A stretch of DNA of 64,000 nucleotides from Leucogyrophana mollusca (lineage: Eukaryota > Basidiomycota > Agaricomycetes > Boletales): positions 1 through 64,000 of the forward strand of contig MU266376.1 of the NCBI GenBank assembly GCA_021014945.1, read 5' to 3'. How positions within the stretch are numbered: the first letter of the stretch is position 1; every line of letters begins with the position of its first letter. The notes below the pieces were generated by a model. The model was not told the DNA's origin. It made no database searches and saw only the letters and a program-made list of their open reading frames with translations. This document shows positions 47,964 to 59,645 of this stretch, piece after piece. The translations under genes were made by a program, and so were the position numbers.

Positions 47964-50064
47964 CTATATCTTCCGCTTCCGAAACATGACTTTGGCTTTG
48001 GGATTCGCGCCGACGCCTGATCCAAGTTCGAGATGTTCTGGTCGTGAAGCACCCTCTTCCAACTTAACGTCATATGCCACGACGACATGGGCAAGCATTG
48101 TCTTGAGCTCGTTGGCCGCAAAGAACCGTCCAGGGCTAACGCAAAGTGGGTCAAACAGTCTGAGATCAGAACGACAACAAAGAAAGTACCAGGCATGTCT
48201 TCCGTGACCGAAAGGAAGGAATTCTAGCCCGGTAGAGACCATCTGATGCTTCAGCGCTTCTCCTTCTTCCTCTCGCAAGTCCGCAAAACGGAAGGGTTCG
48301 AAGACATCCGGATTCTCGTAGATAACATCGTCGTGGTGTATTGCATGCGATGCGACAGAGACAACCGACCCTTTCGGCACGAAAGTACCGTCTGAGAAAG
48401 TGAAATCCTTCAGCGCTTTGCGGCTCATGGTCACTGATTTGCGACAGGTCAGGGCGGTTACAGGACACGATACAGAGAACAACATACAAGAGCCTATTCC
48501 ATCAAACCGTTGGGTTTCCTTCAAGAAACTGTCGATTTTGCGCATTTTGACCATGGCGCCCTTCGACCACCCCTCCTTCGCGACAACCGACTCTACCTCT
48601 TCGCGGAGTGGCTGGATGTATTGAGGGTTTGCGGCAAGATTAAATAGAGCTTGAGTGAAACTCTGCGGGATATTGCGGTTAACCAGTAGGAAATGACCAT
48701 TGGACAACTACTCACGTTAGATGAGGTCTATGCAAATGGAGCCAATGTCAGCGTGGGCTAATTACACGGAAGGATGACGCACATGGATCGCAGTGAAATT
48801 CACAGCCAGCATACGTTGAGCCAAGAGTCGCACGGAGCGCTCGTCGCCTTGCGCTTCATCCATCAACCAAGACAACATATCATTCTGTCAAAAACCTTGT
48901 GAAATGAGGCCTTTCGAAAAACACAGCAACATACCGGTTTGTCGACCCATTCGCGACCATATTCGTCAAGATATCTCTGCCGCTCCTCAACGATGGGGCG
49001 GAGGTGCTTCATTGCCCGTTTGATGCCGGTTGGTACATTTGTCATGAACTTTGCAACCAGACTACGCAATATTATCGAGACTTAGAATATCTAAGAGGAG
49101 ATTAACTTACGGCGCCATGAACTCAGGGAAAAAGTTGATTATGATCCCTCCTTTCAAGACGTGGAGAGTAAATTCAATGTTCAGCGCAATCCAGTCAGAG
49201 TTACGACCTGTGATACACGAAATAAATAAGTGCGACAGGAGGGACGACAGGTGGACATACATAAAGGGAGCCCAACGAACAATCGGTTGGAAGTGCGACA
49301 GATGACCTTCTGAATGGCATCAAGAGCTGGCACACTCGACCACTCTAAAATGACGTCAAAGAGGGCGACTATGATTAATTCAACGAGGAAACGTACCGAA
49401 GTCCTCTAGCTGCAGCGTCTCGTCGAAGGCCACGACAATTTCATCTCGGATATCAGGGTACAACGCGGCAAGGTTGCGAGTTAATTGAGATCGGATGATA
49501 GAGATATGGTATGGGTTGCGTTCGATCTCGGGACCGAGAGTATATTCGATCTTTAACGCCTATGTAACAGGCCCGACAAAGTGAACCAGTGCCAGAAGGG
49601 TGTCTAAACCAGGACCTCTTACATCGTTTGCCGCTTCCATGAATGAGAGTTCATCGTCTGGGGACTTCCGCAGCTCTTCCATCAGCTTGGGCTCGCTCAC
49701 GATAACCATCCATTGATGTAATACAGCGACCTTGAAAGGCTTCCCTCCATACTGGAAGACATGCCGTTTCAGCTAGCCGTAAGGATGGCGATGTGGAGAT
49801 TTACCCGGGTATAGCCCTCCCTGAGGATCGCTGAAGCATTGCTAATGAATTTCAGGCCACCCCAGCACGAACCAAACAGGCCAGACGGTCCTACTGTCGG
49901 AATATCGTCAAGCTGCACAGGAACAAGCCATTATCAGCCTGTAATTGCGAGATGGACAATCATTTAAAGTTAAACATACATACCGCTGATTTCCGCGTGA
50001 GCTTAAAGAGGACACCGATACCTACGAGGCCTGCGAGTCCGTAAGTAACGACCGAGTTCTCCAT
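47964..50064 (-). CDS. Cytochrome P450 monooxygenase
   Basis: Membrane-anchored haem-thiolate monooxygenase, with many short exons on the minus strand. Exon 1 (50064-49984) encodes MENSVVTYGLAGLVGIGVLF, an N-terminal membrane anchor. Following exons give DDIPTVGPSGLFGS and KPFKVAVLHQWMVIVSEPKLMEELR. The I-helix region reads NFTAIHTSS instead of the textbook AGxxT, as in several basidiomycete P450 clans. ExxR is KETQR, then a PERF-like FEPFRF. The haem motif FGHGRHACPGRFFAANELK is split by the intron 48136-48189, which supplies the cysteine codon across the splice. The last exon is 48135-47964. It stands alone between housekeeping genes, with no terpene synthase or polyketide cluster near, so the substrate cannot be inferred. 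Middle exon borders were not all resolved. Confidence 0.88.
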
Positions 50065-50866
50065 GGTTTCGGTTGGGATGAAGGGAATCTGATTGAGGCT
50101 TTATAGTGTATCGTTCGCTCCGTCGGGAAAATATGAATGGGACGATGGGACCTCAAATTCAACCCTCAATATCATTGGAAGATCCCAGCGCCGTCCGTTG
50201 GAATTGGTATAGCCGTAACGTCCCAATGATTTTCGATGGGAGTGGCAATGACATGATTTCTCTAATGAATTGCAGCGCGGGTGTACAGTGCCTGGCGACT
50301 TCCTCCTAGCCAAGATGTGCTCCCATTGCAAGGCCTTTCTCTGGCGCACACGCCTTTGCAGATCTTGCTGACGGCTGCGCTGTCGACCCGCTAAGTAAAC
50401 TATTGTAAGTATCCGACGGAGGCTACCCACATAGCAACGCCGCCAAGCATCGCGATATGGGGATAGGAAGAGAGCGATATCAATGGAGCCCGCTGACGAT
50501 AGCTTTATGACAAGCACGCTCGAGCGCCCAAACTTCGGGTGAGTTCCGAGTCTCTGACGCTCATACATAGTAAGATACGACTATTGCAAAACGATTTCAA
50601 GTTCATCGATCCATGAGGCTACCTCGCTGCTTCAAGTCAGAGAGGGTGACGATTCATTGGTGATGGATACATTGTATCCTTGATTGAATGGCTGCGGAGT
50701 CGGGTCAGCGCAGGCATCCCACTCACTCAGTGCAGGAAACTCATGGACCGCCGGATGATGTACATTGCGAGGAGTTCATGTCATGATTGCATGGATGCAT
50801 GGCAGTATACGGCGCGAACATACAGTGGACCTCGTAGAAATGGGTGGAAAAACGAGTAGTATCCCA
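50065..50866. other. P450 upstream region and eL21 3' flank
   Basis: A 155-codon open frame with an ATG lies on the minus strand at 50101-50568, directly upstream of the P450, but its composition (many Arg, Cys, Ser) and lack of motifs suggest chance. No other feature is seen. Confidence 0.4.
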
Positions 50867-51517
50867 TTAAATCGTAGTCTCGTAGGGGACAGGAACCATC
50901 GTTTGGGGAGCATTTTGGGCAACGGACACGGTGTGGGCTTCCCGTGGTAGGGCGTGGATGCGCTTTAGTGAAACTCGCTCTGCGCGAAGGGTGACATGAG
51001 CACCGTAAATAAATAGATACGCACAGGCACTACTTACCGCCCTTCTCCTTGGCAGCAGCGTGCGCATCGTGGTTTCTCTTCACTCGGTCCAAGAACTCCT
51101 GCCGGCACTTTGAGTGCCTCACGTGCTCAACACGAAGGTTGACACGCTTCTCAAGGTAGCGGTTGCCAACGACTTTGTAGACAATGACTCCGACAGCGTG
51201 AGGCGTAACATTGTAAACGATACCGGTTCGTCTGAATGTAGTCCCTCGTTTAAACGGCCGCAGTCAATGATAGACAGGAGAAGACACACCCATGGTAGTA
51301 CTTGTGGGGCATACCCTTTTGTTGTGCGGCATTGGCCTTGATGTCCACGATGTCACCAACGCGGTAGTTGATGAGGAAAGTCGACAATTTGACGGGGCCG
51401 TGGTCTGCGAATAGTGTCAATACCTTGATCCCAAAGGATGCAAGATCCATCCTTACCCTTGAAGCCCCGCTTGAACATATGGCGCGTACGCGCGCGGTAA
51501 CCGAAGGAGTGAGGCAT
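50867..51517 (-). CDS. RPL21: 60S ribosomal protein eL21
   Basis: Four exons on the minus strand, 51517-51457, 51404-51290, 51231-51038, 50979-50867; 160 residues, the same length as human eL21. It starts MPHSFGYRARTRHMFKRGFK and continues HGPVKLSTFLINYRVGDIVD, KGMPHKYYHGRTGIVYNVT, AVGVIVYKVVGNRYLEKRVN and RVEHVRHSKCRQEFLDRVK. The end is RVSLKRIHALPREAHTVS. All motifs are in family order and splice phases agree. Divergent from uS4. Confidence 0.95.
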
Positions 51518-51751
51518 CTTGAGGACTACGCCGTTTGGACGACCGTAAGGGTCAGTTGAACAACACGATTTAGTAGGCACTCACAGTGTCGACGGCGTCG
51601 GTGTCGATAATGAGTACAGAAAGTTGTCCGTATCGGATATTTCCGAGTGGCTGGCTTTGGTACTTTACAGTTGTGGCGCAGACGAAACTTACGCCCAAAT
51701 TGGACACTACCGAGGTCTGAACACCGTCAAGTCGTCCCAACTTCAAGAAAA
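51518..51751. promoter_or_regulatory. Divergent promoter eL21 / uS4
   Basis: 234 bases between the start codons of two cytoplasmic ribosomal protein genes on opposite strands. Co-regulation of such pairs is common; here it is inferred from arrangement. No specific binding motif could be picked out with confidence. Confidence 0.55.
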
Positions 51752-52578
51752 ATGCCCAGGTAATGCCGTCGCTGTGCTCGTTCATCTCGGTGCTGATTTG
51801 TTCTCCTCAGGGCCCCGCGGAACCATAGCAAGACGTGAGCAGATTTTTATCTTCAAGATCCACTTATGTGGAGGGATGCACCGTGCTGATTAAAGCCGTG
51901 CCCCATTACTATAACTTCACAGTTATAAGGTCCCTCGTCGACCTTTCGGCTCTGCTCGTCTCGATGCCGAGCTGAAGGTACGTGCAGCGATATGAATGCA
52001 TGCGGAGCCTGACGCGACGTGGCGTAGCTCGCCGGCGAGTACGGCCTCCGCAACAAGCGCGAGATCTGGCGTATCGGCCTTATCCTTTCCAAAATTCGTC
52101 GTGCTGCCCGTGAGCTTCTCAAGCTTGATGACAAAGACCCCAAGCGTCTTTTCGAGGGTAACGCCCTTATCCGTCGTCTCGTCCGTATCGGTGTGCTCGA
52201 TGAGACTCGTATGCGTCTCGATTACGTGTTGGCCTTGAAGGTCGAGGATTTCTTGGAGCGTCGTTTGCAGACCCAAGTGTTCAAGACTGGCTTGGCTAAG
52301 AGCATCCACCACGCCCGTACGTTGATCAGACAGCGTCACATCCGGTGAGTGATGGTATCTTAGTTTCATGGGTTTGGTAGAACTCATATTATACTCGTAG
52401 TGTGGGCAAGCAAATCGTCAATGTCCCCTCGTTTGTTGTCCGTCTCGACTCGCAGAAGCACATTGACTTCGCTCTCACTTCGCCATATGGTGGTGGACGT
52501 CCTGGCCGTGTTAAGCGCAAGCGTGCTGCCGCTGCTGCCAAGAAGGAGGAGGGTGGCGATGAGGAGGAAGAGGAGTAG
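51752..52578 (+). CDS. RPS9: 40S ribosomal protein uS4
   Basis: Five exons, 51752-51759, 51811-51834, 51923-51977, 52028-52344, 52401-52578; 193 residues (human RPS9 194). The first coding exon is only 8 nt (ATGCCCAG) and the second 24 nt. Together with exon 3 they give [19 protein letters not shown], matching fungal uS4. The core reads [35 protein letters not shown] and the S4 RNA-binding part [20 protein letters not shown]. The C-terminal tail ends in an acidic run (GGDEEEEE). It is divergent from eL21. Confidence 0.95.
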
Positions 52579-53015
52579 ACGCATTGCACTATTTGCTCAG
52601 CAACATCTATGTCCCCTACTTTATGATGTCCCCCATGATATGGACACATGCAAAATTCAGCAGCTGCGGTACTGTACTCTGGTTTCGCGTTTCGAGTTTA
52701 TACTTCTTGGAGTGATGTGCGGTGTGCGGCAGTTTGCACTAGGTGGAACGATGAGACTGACGCATGCGCAGTGAATCAGTACCTCTGCGCAAAGCGCTGA
52801 AGTCGACGGGGAGGTTCTTCTGACGCTGAGCACCCATGAACTGTGACGTTTGACCATAATCAATTAGTGCGAGTTGGAGGTCAGCAGACCCCTCACGTGT
52901 GGCGGTACAGATCCATTGGAGTGATGCCCTGAGCGACTCAACCCCGCCAAAGGCGACTATATAAACCCCACCGCATCCCCGCTGACACTCGTCCTTCTAG
53001 CTAGTAATAACTCCC
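52579..53015. other. Spacer and promoter of the small charged-protein gene
   Basis: No gene. A clear TATATAAA box at 52958-52965 lies 51-58 bases before the next start codon. Confidence 0.6.
52958..52965 (+). promoter_or_regulatory. TATA box of the small charged-protein gene
   Basis: TATATAAA in a GC-rich surround, 51-58 bases upstream of the ATG at 53016. Spacing and sequence fit a strong, possibly inducible, fungal promoter. Confidence 0.65.
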
Positions 53016-53505
53016 ATGTCCGACGTCATATCTGCGCAGCACCCCCCAGCCAGTAAGTGCACACTTCGCGATCTGCGGTTGTCTACTGACACCCCAGCCA
53101 CAACACCAAGTGAAGGTTGGCGGTCGCCGACTATCCGTTACTTCGCGACCCAAGCCTCATGTCTCTTCGTAAGCTCCATCGCGGCTCTTCAGACTAACGT
53201 GGGTTCTAAGCGCCCTATACAGGGGTTCGCCTCCTGCTAGTCCTACCACACTGCCTGAAGAGACTGACTATCCCCGGCCAGCTGCTCCTGGAGACGAGCA
53301 CCATCATGTGCCTCCTCCCAATGAGGAAGAAGCGCCAAAGAAGAAGAAACACGGGCACGGAAATCACGATGAGAAGAGGCTGAAGGAAAGCGCCTTCCAG
53401 AAAGCTGAGGCTGCCAGGCCTACCAGGGATAACAATGCCCCGAAAGGCGCATTTGGCGCTGCGGGGAGGATCGCACAGCCCGCGGGGAAGACCTTTGGGG
53501 TATGA
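53016..53505 (+). CDS. Small hydrophilic charged protein, unknown function
   Basis: The gene starts MSDVISAQHPPA after a good TATA box. A GTAAGT intron follows at about 53053, and another GTAAGC intron near 53169-53221. The last exon is open to 53505 and encodes TLPEETDYPRPAAPGDEHHH, then PPPNEEEAPKKKKHGHGNHD. It ends GAFGAAGRIAQPAGKTFGV. The protein is rich in Lys, Glu, His and Pro with no membrane segment or known domain. The middle exon can be read in two frames; the one beginning PQHQVKVGGRRLSVTSRP joins correctly to the last exon but not to exon 1, so the exact model is unsettled. Confidence 0.45.
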
Positions 53506-53959
53506 AGGCATGATGTCAGGTCAGATCGAAACCAGAGCAACGTATTGTAGGATTGGCTGTATGTATCACCGGTGTAATTTTATTGGTGTATTCTAAACTT
53601 GCGAAACCTTCTCCCTTCCACCTGATCCATCCGGCCATCTGGAGAGAGCTACAGGCCTGGGGTATTGGTGCATGACGCATGAACAACGACTGAGGGTTCT
53701 GATGGGGTTTGCCGGCCTCAGCAGCCTCGAGCCGCCCTTTCCACTCAAGTGGAAAGAACAGCTGGAGGTTGCAGGGCAGCTAGACTTCAGTTTCTGTGGC
53801 TTTGTAGGGTGAGTGTTTGTAACGAAGAGGTCGAGCACAACTGTTCTCAGGCGGCGATGGGGTGATGTGGCGTGAGGTGCATTTCGAAACTCCGCCTGTG
53901 AACAAACTCTGAACTTCACCACGATGGCACTGCAGCTGTGCAATATTCTCTTCCAGGTT

Positions 53960-54640
53960 GTATGATCGTCAACTTGACGAAAGTCAGCTATTCAGAGCAG
54001 ATGTTAGCTCTTACCCCGAAGTCTACTAGCTAAGCTCAGGCTTTATGGTACATGCAATGATGAAATCTCCAAGGCGGTCACAGCTGTCATCGATAAGAGG
54101 AGCTCCTCTCCAGTTCTGCTTCTGTCGGCCGATCGGCTTTGCAATGGAAGAGACCTATTAGCACTGTCCCTTGTAAGTAAGCCAACATCTCGCCCGTTCG
54201 TGCTCATCCGCGCCCGCCTGGATTAGTCGACTACGTACATGTGTGAAACACCGCAAGCAAGATAACAGTTTTCACCGGACTGCTTCGCGCAGCCAACATA
54301 CAACGGCGTAAATCCCTCGACCTCGTTATCGCATCATGACTCCCAGTGGACTCCCTAACCTGTCGGTGGGTTCTAGTTCGAAGGAGCCCTTTACTCTCGC
54401 ATCAGCTGTCACCGCAGCTCCGGCATCAGTGGAAAGCTGACTTGCGTTTTCCGGCAAGCGCGTCGTGATGTGTCTTCACGAACTTGAACATCGTCGCTCT
54501 CGCATCTTGGCCTTTTCAGGCATAGCAGCAAACAAGGATATCCAACAGCACATTTGGTGCATTGCTGGGGGTCTCCATTTCGTGAGTGCGTGGCTTATAG
54601 CTGATTTCTCGCTCGTTTTGGGAACAGAGGATTGTTCTTT
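53960..54640 (-). pseudogene. Degenerate ankyrin/MYND-like fragment
   Basis: On the minus strand, broken pieces read PSNAPNVLLDILVCCYA, then after a stop KGQDARATMFKFVKTHHDAL, AGAAVTADARVKGS and VEGFTPLYVGCAKQ. The last two resemble ankyrin-repeat consensus segments. Stops and frame changes lie between them. Ankyrin proteins with this style of N-terminus occur in Agaricomycetes, but the match is from memory and weak. Confidence 0.25.
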
Positions 54641-57534
54641 TGTTCTGCGGCGCTCCACACTTCTGATGCTGATTCCCTGACAATATCTTCGTTCACGCGG
54701 GGTTTAGTATTGTTTCGCGAGGTCTTGCAGATGTCAGCACAGGATTAGTGGCCCTCGCTGCCTTCGGAGGGCAGCATCTTTCCTTTATCCAGTCACAACC
54801 GCTGCTTCTTCGTCCTAACCCCTGCCGATCTTGCGTGGTACTGGCACGGTAGGTCTCTGAGGCAGCAGCATTGGGCACCCGATTACGCTGAAGTTCAGCG
54901 TCCTGTGCAAACGTCGGGCGGCGGACGTCAACGTAACTGCACCTGCACGCCGACCACTCCGCCACCTGTCACACACCCTTGCCCACGTATCTCTGTACGT
55001 GTTTCAATTTGAAGCCAGGTACTATGCTCGCGTTTCCGATCGACGTAGAACCCTGAAGGGGCGCTACATTTGAGTCCGACGCGCGCTCGCTCTCGGGTAG
55101 CGATAAGTATCGGCTGCTGCTATTATGTAGTAGGTCACACTAATTCAACCCGGTCCCTGCGCCGCTAAGTAGACCTCACAGCATCGCCGCGCTCGCTATA
55201 CGCGGACGCCCACCGCTGAAATCATCTCACGTCAGCCCGGACCTTGGTACGCCTCACCCGACCATTCCCCTTGTCAATGCGCACGGCGACCGATGCTGTA
55301 CCTCGTTCCCATTGTGCACGTTTCCGGCGCAAGAACCGGCAGCTCAACTATCGCCAGCCTGACTGCTGGGAACGCTTGCCGCCATCCACTCCTAATTTCG
55401 CGACCTCGGCTCGTCATCCGATACAGGCGCCGGCTACTTATCGCACACTGCGCACGTACGTCACGCCAATATCATCATCATATCACCAATGATTTCAGCC
55501 TAGTTTTTTTTTTTTCAAGTGCGTCCCCTTGCAACGGACGACCGCCTCCCTGCACCATGTTCGCTGTACACGTTCACATTACTCCCTGCATCGCGGTTGT
55601 TGAACAACGTCTTGCGTTCAACAATCGTGACGCAGGGATTGTTGCCGTCCGACGCTAGCTTTCGCCTTTCCCCTGCCGTCGATAATCGGCTTTGTAGCTC
55701 GAAGGCCGAACACTCGAGTCTCGAGTCAACACATTAGCATCGAAGCAGCAACAGCATTTCATTTCGCACCGCAAATAACCCTTCCAGGAACTCTGATTGT
55801 GCAGTATGTAAGGAAACTATATATATCTATAGTTGAATTGCGAGAACTGGTTGATTGCCGCGAAGACGCACCGCCCTGGGACGGCATCAGGGGATATGAA
55901 ATGCGGCAAGCATGCATATGCAAGATAACGATTTCCATTCAGTAGCGCCTTCAATTCTGCGAGGTACGTACGTGCTGGCTTCCTTCGAGAATTCGAATGT
56001 AGGGCGAGGGTGCAGAGATAGCTGCGGTTGCGGGTCCGTGGCGGCGGATGTACGCGCTCGTCGGGATCAGTGCGTTGTCCACCACCTAGGCATGTACTGG
56101 ACATCCGTGAGTGGCGTACTTTAGCTTTAGCTTTCAAGCTCAATGTTCAGCCCCAAGGTCCCATGTCAGCTGTACACGGTCCATACTCCGATGTCAAGCT
56201 TGGCGCCTGGTGCACAACCCTCAATCGTTGTCGCATTTCCATTCTCTGGTAATTATCCAAATTCGAATCGCTCGAGCCGTCGCGACTTCCCCCGAATGGC
56301 ACATAGCCTACGTATACGGATATGGTGGGAAGAGTAGGCTGGCCGCGACCGCCGAGAACACACAGGTCGATTGCGCATCTTCTTTATCAAGCTTCACGTT
56401 CAAGGTCTTTCTGAAAAGAACACACCAGATACGAAACCGAGGTACGGCATGCTCTGATCCCGCGATAGGTGTCTTTTCATTTGCCCCCCAGTTCCGAGTC
56501 CTTCCTGAGGTCCTTTTGCATGGTGCATGCATACTAATTACACAGCCGATCACGAGATGTTATGCAGATGGTGTGATCGTGGCGCGAGTGAGTGCTCCAA
56601 AGGATCTTCATCATTGTCATCTACCTTACTTACTCGCCAGCTGCGGTGTTACGGAGGAGGGAAGGAGGAATCATACCCGCGAGCGACCGAGCGGGCGCCT
56701 AGATTCCCCTGTCAGCTGCGTATATGGGTAGATATGGGTATGTATGGCTTCTGCGCCCCAAAATACCCCACGGCTCTATTCTCGCCGCGGGTAACTAGTA
56801 ACGCATCCCTTTTCCTAATCGCAGACATAGCACCCGCCTGTCAGTATCCGGGCCAGGTTATATACTTATTCGACGCGAAAGGCAGCCCGAATCTCACGGA
56901 TTCCCACAGTGACAGTGCGTGTTATCGATCGAGTGGGCTGGGGACAATAAGCACCAGCACTACGCGGGAGATGGAAGCGCACGGTACCGCTTGTCGTGGG
57001 CGTAGAATGTACACTGGCGAGGTGGAGTGTGCTCTTGGAGAGGCTCGAGATTGCACCGGCTTCTGGGATGGAAGGGCACTGGAAGTAAGCAGCGGCTATC
57101 AGCGTCCACCGCCACCATCAAGAACCATCAATGGTAATCGAGGCTAGGCTGGGCGAGTCGAAGTTAGCTTCCATCTCTCCGAGTCTGTCCCGCACCTGGC
57201 CGCGCTTGCTTTGTCTCAGCCGGTCTGGAATGGAAGGCGAGCGCGCTGCATGTGGGCGGTGGGCTGCATTCCATCAGTTAACTTGACTTGCTATGGACAC
57301 CATTCAGTCGAATTATAGACTCTGCGTCCCCATTCACGATCGTTATGTATAGTTCCTTCGCTCGTCCGGCAACTTGGACGTCCTGTTCACACATACATGT
57401 GCACGTCAAGCCCATAGACTGGGGTCATGCGTGTGGCCAATCCATGGTCGTGGATTCGAATCAATACACCCTACGTCGGCCGATTCCGCCGCCAAGGCTT
57501 GACTTGCACTCAGGTCCAATTTAAGGCCAAGATC

Positions 57535-57590
57535 AGTCACGTCCCCAAGATCAGCCACAACACCAAGATCAGCTCAAGATCGCGATACCA
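57535..57590 (+). repeat. Short degenerate tandem repeat (AAGATCAG units)
   Basis: The word AAGATCAG occurs three times with 16-20-base spacing, followed by AAGATCGCG. It is an imperfect minisatellite; no coding role is likely. Confidence 0.6.
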
Positions 57591-57748
57591 AGTATGTCGA
57601 GCCCCAGATCCAAGACGTTGGGAGATGTACATACGGGGTAGGTGGACTCACGTTCTTTGTTCAGTGAGACAGGCACCAGTGCTTACAGCTATTAAGTTGA
57701 AACTGAGACCGTCTCGTGATGTATGGTGGCGTCGGTGCTGGGCGCTGG

Positions 57749-57780
57749 ATATTGAGTATTGAATATTGAATATTGAATAT
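57749..57780 (+). repeat. AT-rich microsatellite (TATTGAA unit)
   Basis: Four to five copies of a 7-base unit (ATTGAGT/ATTGAAT) in a row within otherwise mixed sequence. Confidence 0.8.
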
Positions 57781-58300
57781 CGAGGCTCGTATGTGAATAC
57801 GCCGTGCGAAGGACAGAGCTAGCCGGTGTAGTACATGCGGACCTACAGCGATCCACGCCCCAGAACGCAGCCGAAACATTTGGGGCTCGAGGGATTGCGC
57901 ATGGGCATACGATAGTCCTCGGCATACTGAATCAGATGGGCTGGTGATCCCGAGTGGCTTGCAAGTGACGCACACAGATCCAGATCCGACAGGGCAGGGT
58001 CTGACTCGTGTGTCGCTGACCGTCGAGACACTTCGCAAGTCGATATTCAAGTTATCGCCCGACTTCACCACTCTAGCTCTCATGATCTATCTGCCGAGTG
58101 CGTGCCGTCCCCACCACCTCCCACCACCCATAACCCAACACATCATGATCTAGAGCCCTGTTGCAAATTATATAGCGGACAGTGAACGTAGTAGGATCAG
58201 CGGAAGAAACGCGCCCGGGCGGTGGTTGTATTGTATCGCGCTTCCTTTGTTGCATTGTATCGTATCGCACTTCCTTGGTCGCACTTCCTTAGTTGCACCG

Positions 58301-58630
58301 GTTCCTCGGGCCTCAATATCAGTTTCAATCAGTCAAATATGGGAGGGCGTAGATTGGGGAGGTATACTGTACACCTAGATCGAGTGCTGCAGGGCACCAT
58401 AGGCAGGGTCGCATACTTTGCAGGAGATGCGTTGTATGGTATCGCACTTCCTCGATTGTGTGGTATGCACCATATACGGTTCCTCGGGCCTCAATATCAG
58501 TATCAATCAGTCAAACAGAACACACGTGATGGGGCGGCGTAGATTGGGGAGGTATACCATACTTAGATCGAGTGCTGCAGGGCATCATACAGGGTCGCAT
58601 ACTTTGCAAGAGGTGCGCAGATCGCGCCGT
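58301..58630 (+). repeat. Two-copy tandem repeat, period 178 bp
   Basis: The phrase GTTCCTCGGGCCTCAATATC starts at 58301 and again at 58479. In both copies it is followed by TCAGTCAAA, then GGCGTAGATTGGGGAGGTATA, GATCGAGTGCTGCAGGGCA and GGGTCGCATACTTTGCA. The copies are highly similar, with small indels, and must be a fairly recent duplication. Confidence 0.85.
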
Positions 58631-58814
58631 AGAGAAATAGATCGCATCCCACATAGGCATGCATCGCGGCTCGCCCACAAACTCCGGTCGCGCAGGTCGC
58701 AAAACATCGCCCAAACAGAGCTGGGACCGGGGAGGTATAGCGCACATAGCAAGCAACTCGAGATACGCCTGTGTGTATAGACAGACTTCTGCGTGTATAG
58801 ATAGACACAGATGC

Positions 58815-58905
58815 CAGATATCAGATACGCAGACCCAACCTGCGATCACAGATACGCCACGCCAGACGCCAGATACGCAGCGCAAGTAGGCGCCAGATAC
58901 GCCAG
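58815..58905 (+). repeat. Degenerate repeat of CAGATACGC
   Basis: CAGATACGC or close variants recur at least five times in about 90 bases. Its purpose is unknown. Confidence 0.65.
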
Positions 58906-59295
58906 GGTGTGCATAGAGAGGCTTCGGAGCCGTGCCAATTCGTTCCTGGATCTCACGAGCCCACGAGCCGCAAACGTGAATTTGAATTTGAAACCGCCTC
59001 GAATCGAATGCGGGGTTGAAGTTAGTGTGTTTGTGTATTTGAATACGACGCGGGGGCGGGTGAAAGTGGTTGCTGTTCTCATCCGGGGGCCTGGGGTATT
59101 TGCCAGGTGGGCTGAAAGGGTGTACCAGGCGGTCCGGAAGGTGTACCAGGTGGTGGCGAGCTCGGAAGAAAGATGTCGCCAGGATCATAGACATCGCGTC
59201 CAGTCGAGGACATTCGAAGGTGCTCAAGTTCGCGCCAGGCCAAAAGATATCGCGTGCATCCGCCTGTTTTAGAGCGGAGTGTGGGGTACGAGCGG

Positions 59296-59415
59296 GCGGG
59301 GAAGGCTAAAACTGCGGTGGAAGACTAAAACTGCGGGGGGAGGCCAGAACCGCGGGGCAGGGCCATACTCGTGGGGGCAGGGCTAGAACTGCGGGGGGAG
59401 GCTATACTCGCGGGC
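59296..59415 (+). repeat. G-rich minisatellite, unit about 22 bp
   Basis: Five to six imperfect units of the form GGGGGGAGGCTAGAACTGC, alternating AACTGCGG and ATACTCG versions. The strand is strongly G-rich, so quadruplex formation is conceivable. Confidence 0.7.
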
Positions 59416-59570
59416 GCAAGACGGGGCATGCAGCTGGAAACGACGTAGCATTGAGCGAAAACGCCCGCGGGAATGAGTCCGATGCCTCGGCGGCACTCCG
59501 GTCCTCGGGCTTTCGCTGTTCAGTCGCCTGCCCTCGGGCTTTCGTCGTATCCAAGGCTGATCGAACATGC

Positions 59571-59645
59571 GTCCCCAGGGAGGCTCGACCATTCATTCGT
59601 CTCCAGGAGGCTCGAACATTCATTCGTCTTCAGGGAGGCTCGAAC
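59571..59645 (+). repeat. Tandem repeat, unit about 29 bp
   Basis: Two and a half copies of CAGGGAGGCTCGAACATTCA plus TTCGTCT, with single-base changes. Confidence 0.8.

Noticed and set aside
47964..50064. Secondary-metabolite cluster around the P450
   Set aside because: Neighbours are ribosomal and nuclear housekeeping genes; no synthase, transporter or tailoring enzyme is nearby.
50101..50568. 155-codon minus-strand open frame upstream of the P450
   Set aside because: It has an ATG but no hydrophobic core pattern, motif or splice context, and it lies where the P450 5' UTR and promoter are expected.
57440..57465. B-box-like GATTCGAATCA suggesting a tRNA
   Set aside because: No A-box or cloverleaf around it, and the stem does not continue.
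58511..59227. 238-codon minus-strand frame across the minisatellites
   Set aside because: It runs through tandem repeats and simple sequence; the translation is compositionally odd and without motifs.
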